DNA from: Gonium pectorale
Lineage: Eukaryota > Chlorophyta > Chlorophyceae > Chlamydomonadales > Volvocaceae
Assembly: GCA_001584585.1 (NCBI GenBank)
Contig: LSYV01000034.1
Location: 336,690 to 373,255 of the forward strand
Direction: 5' to 3'
Length of the DNA: 36,566 nucleotides
Positions 12,401-21,253 of the stretch are shown in pieces. Made by a program: the position numbers and the translations under genes. Numbering within the stretch: the first letter of the stretch is position 1; every line of letters starts with the position of its first letter. The notes under the pieces are model-generated. The model made no database searches, was not told where the DNA came from, and worked only from the letters and a program-made list of their open reading frames with translations.

Positions 12401-12796
12401 GATCCGAACTAGACCTCAGATAGTGGTGCCGCATTCCGAAGGGGCGGGCTGGTTTGTGACGAGCGAGTTGGCGAACGAAAGCTTGGGGACAACCGGCAAT
12501 GCGGGTACCCGGCAGCCTCGCTGCCCTGACTCGCTGCCTCCCCGTTACCGTTACCCACAACCAATCGAGCAACATGCTCATCCGCGTCCCGGCACTTGGC
12601 ATGCCCGTGCCACCAACAGGGGTACGCAGGCGACTTCCCCGACGTCCTTTACCAGTGCAAGATTGAGGAATCGCGCATCTGGGCAACGCGGCTGAGCGCC
12701 TGGCAGGATGAGGACCTGTTCAAGGCCTACGCGATGTGCCATTCGTACAACCTGCAGGCGGACGAGAAGGCGTGCAAGGGCGCGCGGATCCTGTAG
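9452..12796 (+). CDS. Gene C: cysteine-rich secreted protein of unknown function, 7 exons
   Basis: Exons are 9452-9672, 9964-10078, 10651-10694, 11183-11277, 11618-11675, 12043-12286 and 12620-12796. They give about 317 residues with matched phases. Donors are GTAAGT, GTACGT, GTGCGT, GTGAGC, GTGCGT and GTGGGT, and all acceptors are AG. The N-terminus has a short hydrophobic stretch (YILLFAL), read here as a signal peptide. The rest carries about 15 cysteines in spaced singles and pairs (such as ALCTSGEPC and AACRAAGCVV) and four sequons (NAS, NVS, NET, NTS), so an extracellular disulfide-bonded glycoprotein is likely. I recognise no domain. The 5' end is the weak point: the frame is open further up to ATG 9374, and a CAG acceptor at 9535-9537 could instead mark an internal exon start with the signal peptide further upstream. 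The 44-nt exon 3 is the least certain internal exon. Confidence 0.7.
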
Positions 12797-13042
12797 AGCC
12801 GCCTCTTGGCAATCCAGCCGGACCTGTGAAGCTGGCTTGGAGAGCCGATCGAGATGCGGAACGGCTATCAGGCCACGATTTGCTGCCAGGGTTCACCTGC
12901 GGGGTTGCTTGCTTGCGTTTGCGAGCGTTGGTGTTCAGCCAGGCCGCACCAGATGCGTCCAATTGATTGGGAACGGGGCGTCACGAACGTGCACTTCGCC
13001 CATATATAGCTAGGTGCCTGTTGCCCTACCAAAGGAGGGGGG
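12797..13042. other. 3' flank of gene C
   Basis: This is probably the 3'UTR of gene C. No TGTAA motif is seen before the repeat patch that follows, so the transcript end is not placed. Confidence 0.4.
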
Positions 13043-13180
13043 CCTTAAACGGTCCTGAACGATCCTGAACGATCCTAACGGCTCTAAACGCCCCCTAATC
13101 CGCTAAACGGATCCTGAATGTTTAGAGGCCGGTTAGGACAGTAACTTCGATTAGCTGAACGCCGTTCAGCGCCGTTTAGG
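13043..13180. repeat. Degenerate array of CCTGAACGAT / CCTAAACGG motifs
   Basis: The segment contains the direct repeat TCCTGAACGATCCTGAACGA followed by variants (CCTAACGG, CTCTAAACG, GCTAAACGG, CCTGAATG). On its right side it has the inverted forms GTTTAGAGG, GTTCAGCG and CCGTTTAGG. The spacing is irregular. It sits directly at the 3' side of the LINE-like fragment, reading that fragment on the minus strand. It could be the 3' tail of that element, an insertion target, or an independent satellite. Confidence 0.65.
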
Positions 13181-13202
13181 AGGGAGGAGGAGGGTAAGTC
13201 GT

Positions 13203-13922
13203 TTACCGATTGCGTTTAGTGGATTGGGCTTGATCAGCCGAGAAGTTCAGCACTATCAGTGGCTTGGCTGCAACACCAACCGGCGTTGGGACGAAAATTG
13301 TACGAGCTCCGAACTTTTTACCGCGCAGTTCTGCTCGTCCCACCACCCGACCCTCGTCTGGCGTGACACCCAGCCAGAGCTGCGAGCGCTGCACCGGACA
13401 GTGGCACCGGTCCTCGACCACAGTACGCTACCTGACGACTATGGCGCAGGCCCAGGAACGGTGCACGTGCGGGGAGGCCTCGACCTCCACGGGCCCACAG
13501 GCACATCGCTCCTGCGGCACTGTGGGCAAGTGCGAATTACCCGTCATCGGAACCCCGTCAACGGCCAGCCGCCAGAGCACTTCCTTGTGTTTGGGCTCCC
13601 ACTTGACTTGACGCCAGAGCCGTGGGAAGGCCGACCGAAGGGAGATGAGGTCAGCATCCGCGGCCACTACCGCCCCGGGCGGTAGCCCCAAAGCCTCCCG
13701 GACGTACGCAGCATGGCAGGACCCCTGCTGCTGCGCCAGGTCCCCAAGCTGCAGCTGGGTGCTGGCCCTGACCGTAAAGGTCGCGAGGCACACCACCGTG
13801 TCACCCCCGGCCCACAGGCTTTGACGGGTACCCGTAACCTGTAAGCTGTAACCTGTCACCGGACAGCCGGACCCTAGCCTACCCCCAGCCCTCATCCGTT
13901 TACGGAACTGAACGGAACACAA
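13203..13922 (-). mobile_element. Decayed LINE-type retrotransposon 3' fragment
   Basis: The minus-strand frame 13922-13428 reads FTVRASTQLQLGDLAQQQ, HAAYVREALGLPPG, KEVLWRLAVDGVPMTGNSH and ERCACG. This fits the end of a LINE ORF2, where a W-L-G motif and clustered Cys/His form the zinc-knuckle-like domain after the reverse transcriptase. After HRSWACAIVVR the frame stops and similar-looking sequence (SQLWLGVTPDEG) continues in another frame at 13421-13203, which indicates a frameshift. There is no reverse transcriptase or endonuclease domain, so this is a 5'-truncated, dead copy. The family match is from pattern memory rather than a search. Confidence 0.62.
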
Positions 13923-14409
13923 CCAAACACAACAACGCCATGATACTCACCCAGGGCGCCACAGTACAGCGGCGCGTTTGGAGCCATCATAGCCACCATG
14001 AAGCCAAACAGAACCAGACACATTGGACCCACGCCATTACGCCGTCACGACGCCAAGCCATCCGAACCAAGCCCAGTTACATGCTGCAAAAGCGGACGGC
14101 TCTCCCAGCCCGTTAGAACAGCAACCCCCCTAGCACCCACACAGCCAACCCATCCGAGCCAAGATAAACTACTCTTCTTGCCCGACACTCCGACAGCCTG
14201 CCGCCTTCCTTCCCCCGACCGCATGGAGGAGGGGAAGGATGCCATCTGGGCCGCACCTAGTACGATGCCCGTACACGGTACGGCACATGACGCGGCTGAA
14301 CCAATCCCAATCCTAATGCTCCCGCGCCAAGCGCAATCTGTGCCGCAGCCGCAGCCAGGCACGCCATGTCAGCGCCCGCCTCTGCCAGCCGCCCGTACCC
14401 CAGCTGCCA

Positions 14410-14472
14410 TACCGCCTGTCGCCCCCCCTACCCCGCCCCGCCCCGCCCCCGCCCCACTGCCCCCGCCCCGCT
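14410..14472. repeat. C-rich CCCCG tandem tract
   Basis: A short run of CCCCGCCCCG-type units lies on the downstream (minus-strand) side of the orphan exon. It is G4-capable on the minus strand. Confidence 0.6.
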
Positions 14473-14497
14473 GGCCCTACCCCGCAGGCCCCCGCAC

Positions 14498-14665
14498 CTG
14501 CCCCTGCCCCGCCGCCGCCGACCCGCCCGCCGTCGCCGCCGCGGGCGGGACGTACTCGAGCACCAGGATGCGGCCCCGGCGCGGCTCGGGCTCGTCGGGC
14601 ACTATGAAGGCGGTGCCCAGCAAGAAGATGGCCGCGGAGGGTCCCGCGGGGGCGGCGCCGGAGGC
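14498..14665 (-). pseudogene. Orphan exon resembling DDB1 (CPSF-A-type beta-propeller)
   Basis: The minus strand has a CAG acceptor just above 14665 and a GTGCGG donor just below 14498. Between them lies a 168-nt phase-0 frame of 56 residues. Its core reads AAIFLLGTAFIVPDEPEPRR followed by GRILVLEYV. This matches the conserved DDB1 block in which a VGTA-(Y/F)-V strand is followed by an acidic EPxxGRI(L/V)V(F/L) strand. The end is an Ala/Gly linker. No neighbouring DDB1 exons are found on either side, although DDB1 is a protein of more than 1,000 residues. It is therefore read as a captured or duplicated gene fragment. It could also be part of a DDB1-like gene with exons I failed to see. Confidence 0.55.
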
Positions 14666-14691
14666 CTGACCGGGAGGGGAGAGGGGGGTTA

Positions 14692-14765
14692 GTGGGTTAT
14701 GAGGCATTCTCAATAGAGAAGCCGGGGGCGGATACTTATCCCGACCGTCAGACTGAGCTGAGGGC
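14692..14765 (+). repeat. Dispersed repeat, copy 1
   Basis: The core is GTGGGTTATGAGGCATTCTC then AATAGAGAAGCCGGGGGCG, followed by a tail with ATCCCGACCGTCAGACTG. A second copy lies inverted at 15164-15202 and a third lies at 33806-33880 in the same orientation. The core has an internal dyad (GGCATTCTC against AGAGAAGCC). Confidence 0.75.
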
Positions 14766-15163
14766 TGAGGCGAAGGGCTTCCTGGCGCCGCACCTGCAGT
14801 GCAGCCAGACTGGGCGTCAGAGGGGACAGGGGGAGGTTGGGTGGAAACGGAGGGCGAGGAGGAGGGGCGAGATAGGATCGGAGAGTGGGATGGGAGGGGT
14901 TTGAGGGCCGCGAGGAGGGAAGCGGAGGGCCCGCCATTACGCGCTCCAGCCGTGCCGTGTGCATCGACGGCGCACTTGCCTTGAGCCCTCCCTCGCACCG
15001 AAATTTTGCCAACCCGCCCCCGCTCTCGGCGCCGCTCCACACACCCTCCCCCTCCCCGGCTTCTACCCCTATGTCTTCCGCCCTCTCCTGCGCTGCCGCT
15101 CCAACCCCCGTCCTCTCCATCGCCCCTACTTTTCGCCATTTTTCGTCGGTCGGAGGGCGATTG

Positions 15164-15202
15164 CGCCCCCGGCTTCCCTATCGAGAATGCCTTCCAACCC
15201 AC
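15164..15202 (-). repeat. Dispersed repeat, copy 2 (inverted relative to copy 1)
   Basis: Read on the minus strand, it gives GTGGGTTGGAAGGCATTCTC then GATAGGGAAGCCGGGGGCG, matching copy 1 at most positions. Copies 1 and 2 bracket about 430 bases in head-to-head arrangement, so they could be the ends of a foldback or MITE-like element. Confidence 0.7.
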
Positions 15203-15537
15203 TGCCTCCCTCCACCTAAAGGCACCCACCTCGGCTGCTCCTACCCCCGCTCCGCCGCCGCCCGCCGCTGCGCCCGCACCGCCCGGCCAGGCCGCCAGGC
15301 TTGACGGCATCTCGCCTGTACTGCTATGACGAGAATCAGGACCGGTACCTCATCTGTGGTTGGCCTCCTCTCCACTTGGCGCTTTGACGCAGATGAGTCA
15401 GGCGCCTTCAACCCTCAGTGCTCGTTTCACCTCTGCCATGAGCGTGCCATGTAACGTAAATTTGGGCCCCGGCCCACGCCCCGGCCCACATTACCGTTCT
15501 TCAGTTCTCACAAGCCATGTACAATGACTGAGAACTG

Positions 15538-15828
15538 CTAGGCCCGACACATCGGCTCAACGTTGCTTGACGGGAATGGCGGCAACGCTGCGACCCGGGG
15601 GACATGCGAGGGCGACAGTGCTGCCGAGCCAAAGCTCATAAATTTTGTTATAGCGTGCACGATTTTTGGCGCTTTTAGGTCACCCCTGCATAAAAATATG
15701 AACAGGCCGTCTTCCAAAAGTTTTTCCGTATCATAATTCGTAGGTAGCGGGTAGGCGTTCATAGATACATCAATGGGTAGATCACTTGTTTCAAAGGCAT
15801 TACGTAGGGCGGAATGTGCTCCTTGCAT
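15538..15828 (-). other. AT-rich island with protein-like antisense ORF (unassigned)
   Basis: A 96-residue frame starts at ATG 15828 on the minus strand and includes LPIDVSMNAYPLPTNYDTE and LFIFLCRGDLKAPKIVHAIT. The DNA from about 15620 to 15800 is clearly less GC-rich than everything around it. The codons used (AAA, ATA, TTT, GAT) differ from the GC-ending codons of neighbouring genes. It lies just upstream of gene B on the opposite strand. I recognise no family. It may be a fragment of foreign or mobile origin, or chance. Confidence 0.3.
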
Positions 15829-15991
15829 GACGGGCGGCACGTGGTGGGGCAGTCTTGAAGGCGGGGGGAAAGACCCGGTCGCGGGCGAATCGACATTTCG
15901 GAGTTTCTTGAAGGCCTTCAACGTACTGGCCACGATCCAAATGCTTTCTGTTGGGCGCGGCAGCTTGGAGGGTCGACAGCAACGTTTCGCC

Positions 15992-18900
15992 ATGTCGGCC
16001 ATTCGTCGTCGACTGCTGCCTACGCTGGCCACACTACTGCTCTGTCTACACACGATAAGTGCAAGACGCCTCGAGCCTCAAGCAGTCTTACAGCGCATAG
16101 GAGAGACGGTGCGCGAATGGCAAAACTGGAGCCCCGAGCTGAAGAGCAGGTGCGCACAGCTCCATGCAAGCTTGTCATGACTTAAAACCCAACGACCGCT
16201 CCATCATATGTCGGGGTGCAAGGTGGCAGACAGGGAAGTGGGCACGAACACGGGGTGTTGGCTGGCACCGCAAAGCTGAGGGCTAGGCGCTCCGGCCGTG
16301 CTCCGGCCTGAGCCCATCACCCGCCCATCACTTGTCTGCAGCGGTCCCCTCATGTCCCCGAGCCCTGCCGAGTCGTGCCAAGAGGTTGCACAGCGCGCGG
16401 GCAGGCCGTACACAGCACGCAACCTGCGAATCCACGTTTCTCCGTCAGCGCGGCAGGAGCCTTCATTGCTGTATGCGAGCCTGCATCTTGCACCTCCGCC
16501 CTGTCCCATCCAACCCGTTTCTACCTGTTTAACAGATTCCCCCTACATGTTTCTCCGTACATAGTTGCCCGTCCATCCCAGCATCCTTCCTCTTGTCTCG
16601 GCCTCCCCTTCTTCCGCTGCCCGCCTTTACCCCTGCTCCAACGCAACCCGCGCCCCGCCCTGAAACCGGCCCCACAGGGAGCCGTGCACCGAGGCGACGC
16701 CCAGTGGGGCCGCGCCCGCACGCGTGCGCTACCTCACTCGCCACACCGGCACGCTGTGGGACTGGTTGACGGTTGCAGAGACCCTGCACCTGAACTGGGA
16801 CCGTGTCAACCCGGACAGGTGCGGCCAACGGGGCGGGGGCGGGGTGCCAGCGGGGTTGCGTGGAATGCAGCGTGGGCAGCACCGGGTGGCGGGCGTCAGG
16901 CTTGCAACGGAGCGCTCGGTAGCTCATGCCATGTCGCGGAAAGACAGGAAGGAAGACGGGGACGGGGGCTCCGTGGGATGGCCCCCGTCGCGCGCCGCCC
17001 CTGCCCCGAGTCCCGCCGATGCCCCGATCCCGGCGCCGCCCGGCCAATGGCCAACGGCCCCGACCCGTGGGTCACGCTCGCCGGCCCACGCAGGCTGGCG
17101 GACACCGGCATGGGCTCGCGCGCCGCCGACGACGTGTGGCGGCGCAATGCCAGCGCCCTGTGCGGCCCCGACAGCGACGTGCTCGTGTACTGCGACTCTG
17201 TTGTGGACGCGCGGCCCGCGCTGCAGAACGGCTGCGACAAGCCAATCATTCTCGTGGTGTGTCAGTGGGTCCTCAGTGACGGGCGACGGGCGCGAGTGTG
17301 GGTGGACTAAAAGAGGCGGGGTGCACGACGGAGGCTGCTGATGGGTTTTGATCAAGGGTTCCCGTCGGTTAGCGCTTCGGGGTGTACCGTATTTAGGGCG
17401 TCCGGCGCTGCTTTCTGCACCGTGCCGCCCGTCCCAGCCTAGAACAACGCTTCCCCCCTTCCCGCCCCGCCCGCTCTCCCTGCCCCACATTTTTCGAATT
17501 ACTATTTTCGGGCATTTCCAGTGGGGCGGTCCTCGCGGTCCCGGACTTGCGCGCCCCCGTCGGACCAGCCGCCACGCCGCTGATGTGCCCACCTTACCCC
17601 GCCCGAACCTTGCCGACCCATGGGCCACCAGGTGACCAACCGCTTTGACTGGCAGGTCAGCGACCCATCCGCGTTCCTGGCCACCCTGAAGGCCGCCGCG
17701 GGCAACGAGCGGGTTTGGTGGGTCACCACCAACCCCTTTGAGCAATTGCACATGCAGTGGTGAGCGCAGGTCTTTCTGGGGTGGGGGCAGGTCGCCGTGC
17801 TGCACCGGTTCCCGCACGGTGCCCGTCGTCGCGCTCTCGTCGGTTGCGCGTACGGTGTGGTCGCTTGTTGTGCCACCGCGGGGGGGTGGGGGAGGGGAGG
17901 GGCAAGTAGGAGTGCCCGTAAGGCAGAGGGAGGAGGGAAGTGTTGCTGCGAGCCAGCCTGCCAGCCATGGGTTAACGGTCCTGGATCCTGGATCGTGCAA
18001 CGCCCTATTCATGTGCTGCGTCGTTCCCGCTGTGCCGCTGTGTCGTGCCACGCCTTTTGCCGAGGCGGCACGCTGCTGGGCTTGCGACGGCGTAAGTGCG
18101 CGACCCAACAGTGGCGACAGCTGCGGCCCAACCGCGCATCGGTGCCTCCCGCGGCAGGGAACGCTCGCACGAGGGGCACCGGCGGGCGGCAACGGCGGGC
18201 ACCCCGCCCCGGCCTGCCCTGCCCATCCCGGGCGCCGCACCACTACGCTCCCGCCCCGTGGCCGAGGCGGCGTACGGTCCTCCTCGCCGCATCCGGGGAA
18301 ACGCCTTGCGCCCCTACCCCCACTCATGCATCCTCCCATCGCGCCCGGGCGCCGGACCTCACTGCCACGCGCACTGCCGCCCCTTGCCGCGCCTTCCTGG
18401 CCCACAGGGAGGGCCTGTCGCTGCCGTCCCAGCGGCACCTGATGCTGCGGCCCGTGGGCGCGTCGGTGCTGCCGCCCCGGCCCCTCGCCGGCGACGCGCT
18501 GGGGCGCTTCGCGGTGACCGTAAAGAGCAACCGGCGGCGCCAGCCCGACAAGGACGTCCTGCTGCCGCAGCTCAAGCTGCTGGCGCTGGACACACTGGTC
18601 AAGGTGTACGACGACGAGTACGGCGGGCCGGCGACACTGGTACGGCGCCGCACCTGTAACGCTGTACGGGTGTGCCGTGGGTGCGTGTGTGGAGACTGAG
18701 TACGGCGGGCTCGGATGCGATTGCTGGACAGCACTGCTTGAGGTCCCTGCCAATGCGCTTTGGAGGGCCCCGGCCGGGCGGCGCATTGCCTCGTGCTGTC
18801 CCTGCCTCCCGTCAGTGCAACAACCCCACCCGGCCCCACACGCCATTTCGCCGCCCCCTGTCCTCTGCAGGCCCAGCACCGGGGCGTCATACACCTGCCG

Positions 18901-19633
18901 TACCAGGTACGGCACGCGCTCCGCGGCGTGTCCTCTCGCTACCTTGCGCCTCTGCGCCCCTCCCCCCACCCGCTGAGCCCCGGACATCCGTACCGGTACG
19001 GCCTTGCCCTATACAACGCACCGCACGCCGCCCGGCGGTACACGGTTGGCCGCCTGGCGTGGGCCCCCCGCCTCCGCAACCCCTTCCCCGCATCCCGCAT
19101 CCCGTCTCAATTGGCCTGGCGGTCGCGCCCTGCACTTTTCGCACCCGTGTGCAGATGTGTGTCCGCTCCTTTTGCACCCGCCGGTGTTCCCCATATTTGA
19201 TACACCGATACTTGCACGCCTTGCACCCGCCGGTGTCGCCCAGGTGTCCCTCATGTCGCTGTATGAGACGATGGCCGCGGGCGGCCTGTTCGTGGTGCCC
19301 TCCTTCCACTTCTATCGCGCCCTGCGCATGCGGCACCGCTTCGGCATGAGCCTGCTCAACCTCATGAGCCGCGCGCCGCGCGAGGGCCTCAACTGGACGC
19401 GCTACGTCGACTTTTACCACCCGACGCTGGAGCCCGGCATAGTGTACTTCAACTCGTGGGAGCACCTGGCGGACCTGATGCGCCTGCCGGAGGACAACCC
19501 GGTGTGGGAGGCCAAGCGGGAGGCGGGCCGCAGCGCCATGGCGGCCGTGCGCGACGAGAGCCTTGTGGGCTGGCGGCAGGTGCTGGAGCAGGCCGCGGCG
19601 GCTGCGGGGTGCCCACAGCTGGTTGGGGCCTGA
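15992..19633 (+). CDS. Gene B: secretory-pathway glycosyltransferase-like protein, 7 exons, paralogue of gene A
   Basis: Exons are 15992-16149, 16678-16818, 17094-17256, 17632-17759, 18408-18639, 18871-18906 and 19244-19633, giving 415 residues. Exons 2-7 have lengths 141, 163, 128, 232, 36 and 390, identical to gene A, with the same intron phases. Exon 1 is 6 bases shorter. The N-terminus has a basic start and the core LLPTLATLLLCL, a signal peptide or type II anchor. Motifs shared with A are NWSPELKSR, HTGTLWDW, DDVWRRNASALCGPDSDVL, RPALQNGC, VTNRFDW, NPFEQLHMQ, AQHRGVIHLPYQ and a C-terminal SLYETMAAGG-VVPS segment that suggests a GT-B donor site. Sequons are NAS and NWT. The conserved differences fall at plausible positions and no frame is broken, so both copies look functional. 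Substrate and exact family are unknown. Confidence 0.86.
18871..18906 (+). other. 36-nt micro-exon (exon 6 of gene B)
   Basis: It encodes AQHRGVIHLPYQ between a CTCTGCAG acceptor and a GTACGG donor, phase 0 on both sides, and matches the micro-exon of gene A. Confidence 0.85.
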
Positions 19634-19699
19634 GCAAGCGCCTTCAGCGTCGGCGGCAGCAGCGGTAGTAACGATGTTGGCGGCCGTTGCCAAGAATAG

Positions 19700-20540
19700 T
19701 TGGCGTGGGAGGTACTGCGTTCGTGCTGGTGCCCTGTGCGCATCACCGTCCCCGTCGTTGCGCCAGCCGAGCAGCGCCTGAGCAGCCGCGGCCAGGGCCG
19801 CAGCCGGAGCAGCCGGCGGTGGCGGTGGCAGTACTAGCGCTGCAACGGCGGTAGCGGCGGTGACGGCGTCGGTTGGCATCTTGGCGACGGCGGCAGCTGC
19901 AGCGGAAGTGGAGCGCCCATAAGGCGTGCGGACCTGGGGCCTGCGGCTTTGCGGCTCTGCGAGCAGGGGCACAAATGCGTTGCAGCTGACTCTCTGGATC
20001 GCGCGAGCGGCAGGTGCCGCACGGTGGAGTGGAGTGGGCCGTGAGCGGTGAGCGGTGTGCGGCGAGCTGCCCGTCGTCAGGCCAGGATGGCGATGACGCC
20101 GGCGACGGCAGCGGTGGCTCGAGGGGGGGCCTGGGAAGTGCGTGCGTCTGTGCGGACCGCAGCACCATTGTTCCTGAGCGGGTAGGTAAGGGGCGCGCTG
20201 GCGGGCTGGTGGCGCGCACGGTGCGTGCGGTGTACCGCCGCCGCCGCCGCCGCCGTATGACAACCACAGTACCGGCACGCCAGATATATTGCTTTGGGGG
20301 GGAGGGTACTGTGACTGCGGCGACGGTGGAGGGTTCCCAGCATTCCACTGTTCACCCCTCCCCCTGACTTGGCGGGTGGACGGTGGAGTGGGCTTGGCTT
20401 GGCTGCGTGCGTACGGCGGCCGGGGCAGCGTCGCGGCTTGCGCTGGGCAGTTCCCGACCCAGACGCTTGGCAGTCCGTGCAGCTCCGGCCTTATGGCTTG
20501 ACTCCATACTGATCTGGGCACTGAGAACATATTCGGTCAT
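19700..20540. other. 3' flank of gene B
   Basis: A long 3'UTR or intergenic stretch. Open frames on both strands are alanine- or arginine-rich shadows. A (CCG)7 microsatellite lies at 20235-20255. Confidence 0.45.
20235..20255. repeat. (CCG)7 microsatellite
   Basis: Seven perfect CCG units lie outside any supported coding exon. Confidence 0.85.
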
Positions 20541-20646
20541 CACTATTATAGATTACGCGCGCAAGCTTGTTACTAGCAAGTAAGAATTGACGGCTAGTCA
20601 CCATAGGTTGGCGTGTTAGCTAGTGTTCCTTGCACCCCGTGGCGCG

Positions 20647-20651
20647 TGTAA
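20647..20651 (+). promoter_or_regulatory. TGTAA motif downstream of gene B
   Basis: This is the first plus-strand TGTAA I see after the stop of gene B, about 1.0 kb downstream. If used, the 3'UTR would be long for this group. Confidence 0.25.
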
Positions 20652-20736
20652 GGCCGGGCTACCGGGACGTCCACCAGGCGCCGGCGGCTGGTCGCAGCGT
20701 GGATGACATTTGGTGATTGGCCGTAAAGCAGGCGGT

Positions 20737-20812
20737 CTGAAAGTTAGGGTGTGGTGGCATGGGGTTTGGTGAGGTTTGGTGGCATAGGGGTTTGGGGTGT
20801 TGGGTGGCATGT
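20737..20812. repeat. G-rich imperfect direct repeat
   Basis: The units GTGGCATGGGGTTTGGTGAG, GTGGCATAGGGGTTTGGGG and GTGGCATG follow each other. There are many G-runs of 3-4 on the plus strand, so quadruplex formation is possible. Confidence 0.6.
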
Positions 20813-21228
20813 CGAAGGTATCTGCACGGCTGCATGATTGTGAACTGTATTATAGGAAGGCGAGTCACTGGCCTCGTCAGTGGTTAGGGCGGTTGCACGG
20901 TACGGCTGCCGTACGGCGGTACAACATGGCTTCATATGGCCTGATTATGCGGGCGCCCTGCTTGGCTTTGGCGGTGTACAGAGAGGTGCGATGGGGGCAT
21001 GTTGCTTATGTATGCGCAGTCGCATCAACCCGCAATCCTGCATATAATCCGAGGAAAGGCTTGCCGGGAGCGGACCAGTCCCGCTGGGCCTGGTGCAGGC
21101 ACCTTTTCTTTAACAACGGGCATTCTCGCGCGGCGCTCTGTTGCGGGCGCTGCGGTGCGGTGGTGGGAGCGACACTGGCGCATGGGCGCGGCGGCGGCGC
21201 ACCCGCTCATGGGGGCAGACAAACACAC

Positions 21229-21253
21229 AGGCAGGCAGGCAGGCAGGCAGGCG
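21229..21253. repeat. (GGCA)n microsatellite
   Basis: About six consecutive AGGC/GGCA units lie in non-coding DNA. Confidence 0.8.

Noticed and set aside
13998..14669. 223-codon plus frame opposite the DDB1-like exon
   Set aside because: Pro/Ala-rich shadow of C-rich DNA. The minus strand carries the recognisable DDB1-like block and splice sites.
16924..18987. 687-codon open frame on the minus strand
   Set aside because: It overlies exons 3-6 of gene B and shows only shadow composition. The plus-strand exons are confirmed by the paralogue.
18887..20530. 547-codon open frame on the minus strand
   Set aside because: It is antisense to the last exon of gene B, where no stops is a by-product of GC-rich codons. 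It shows no motifs.
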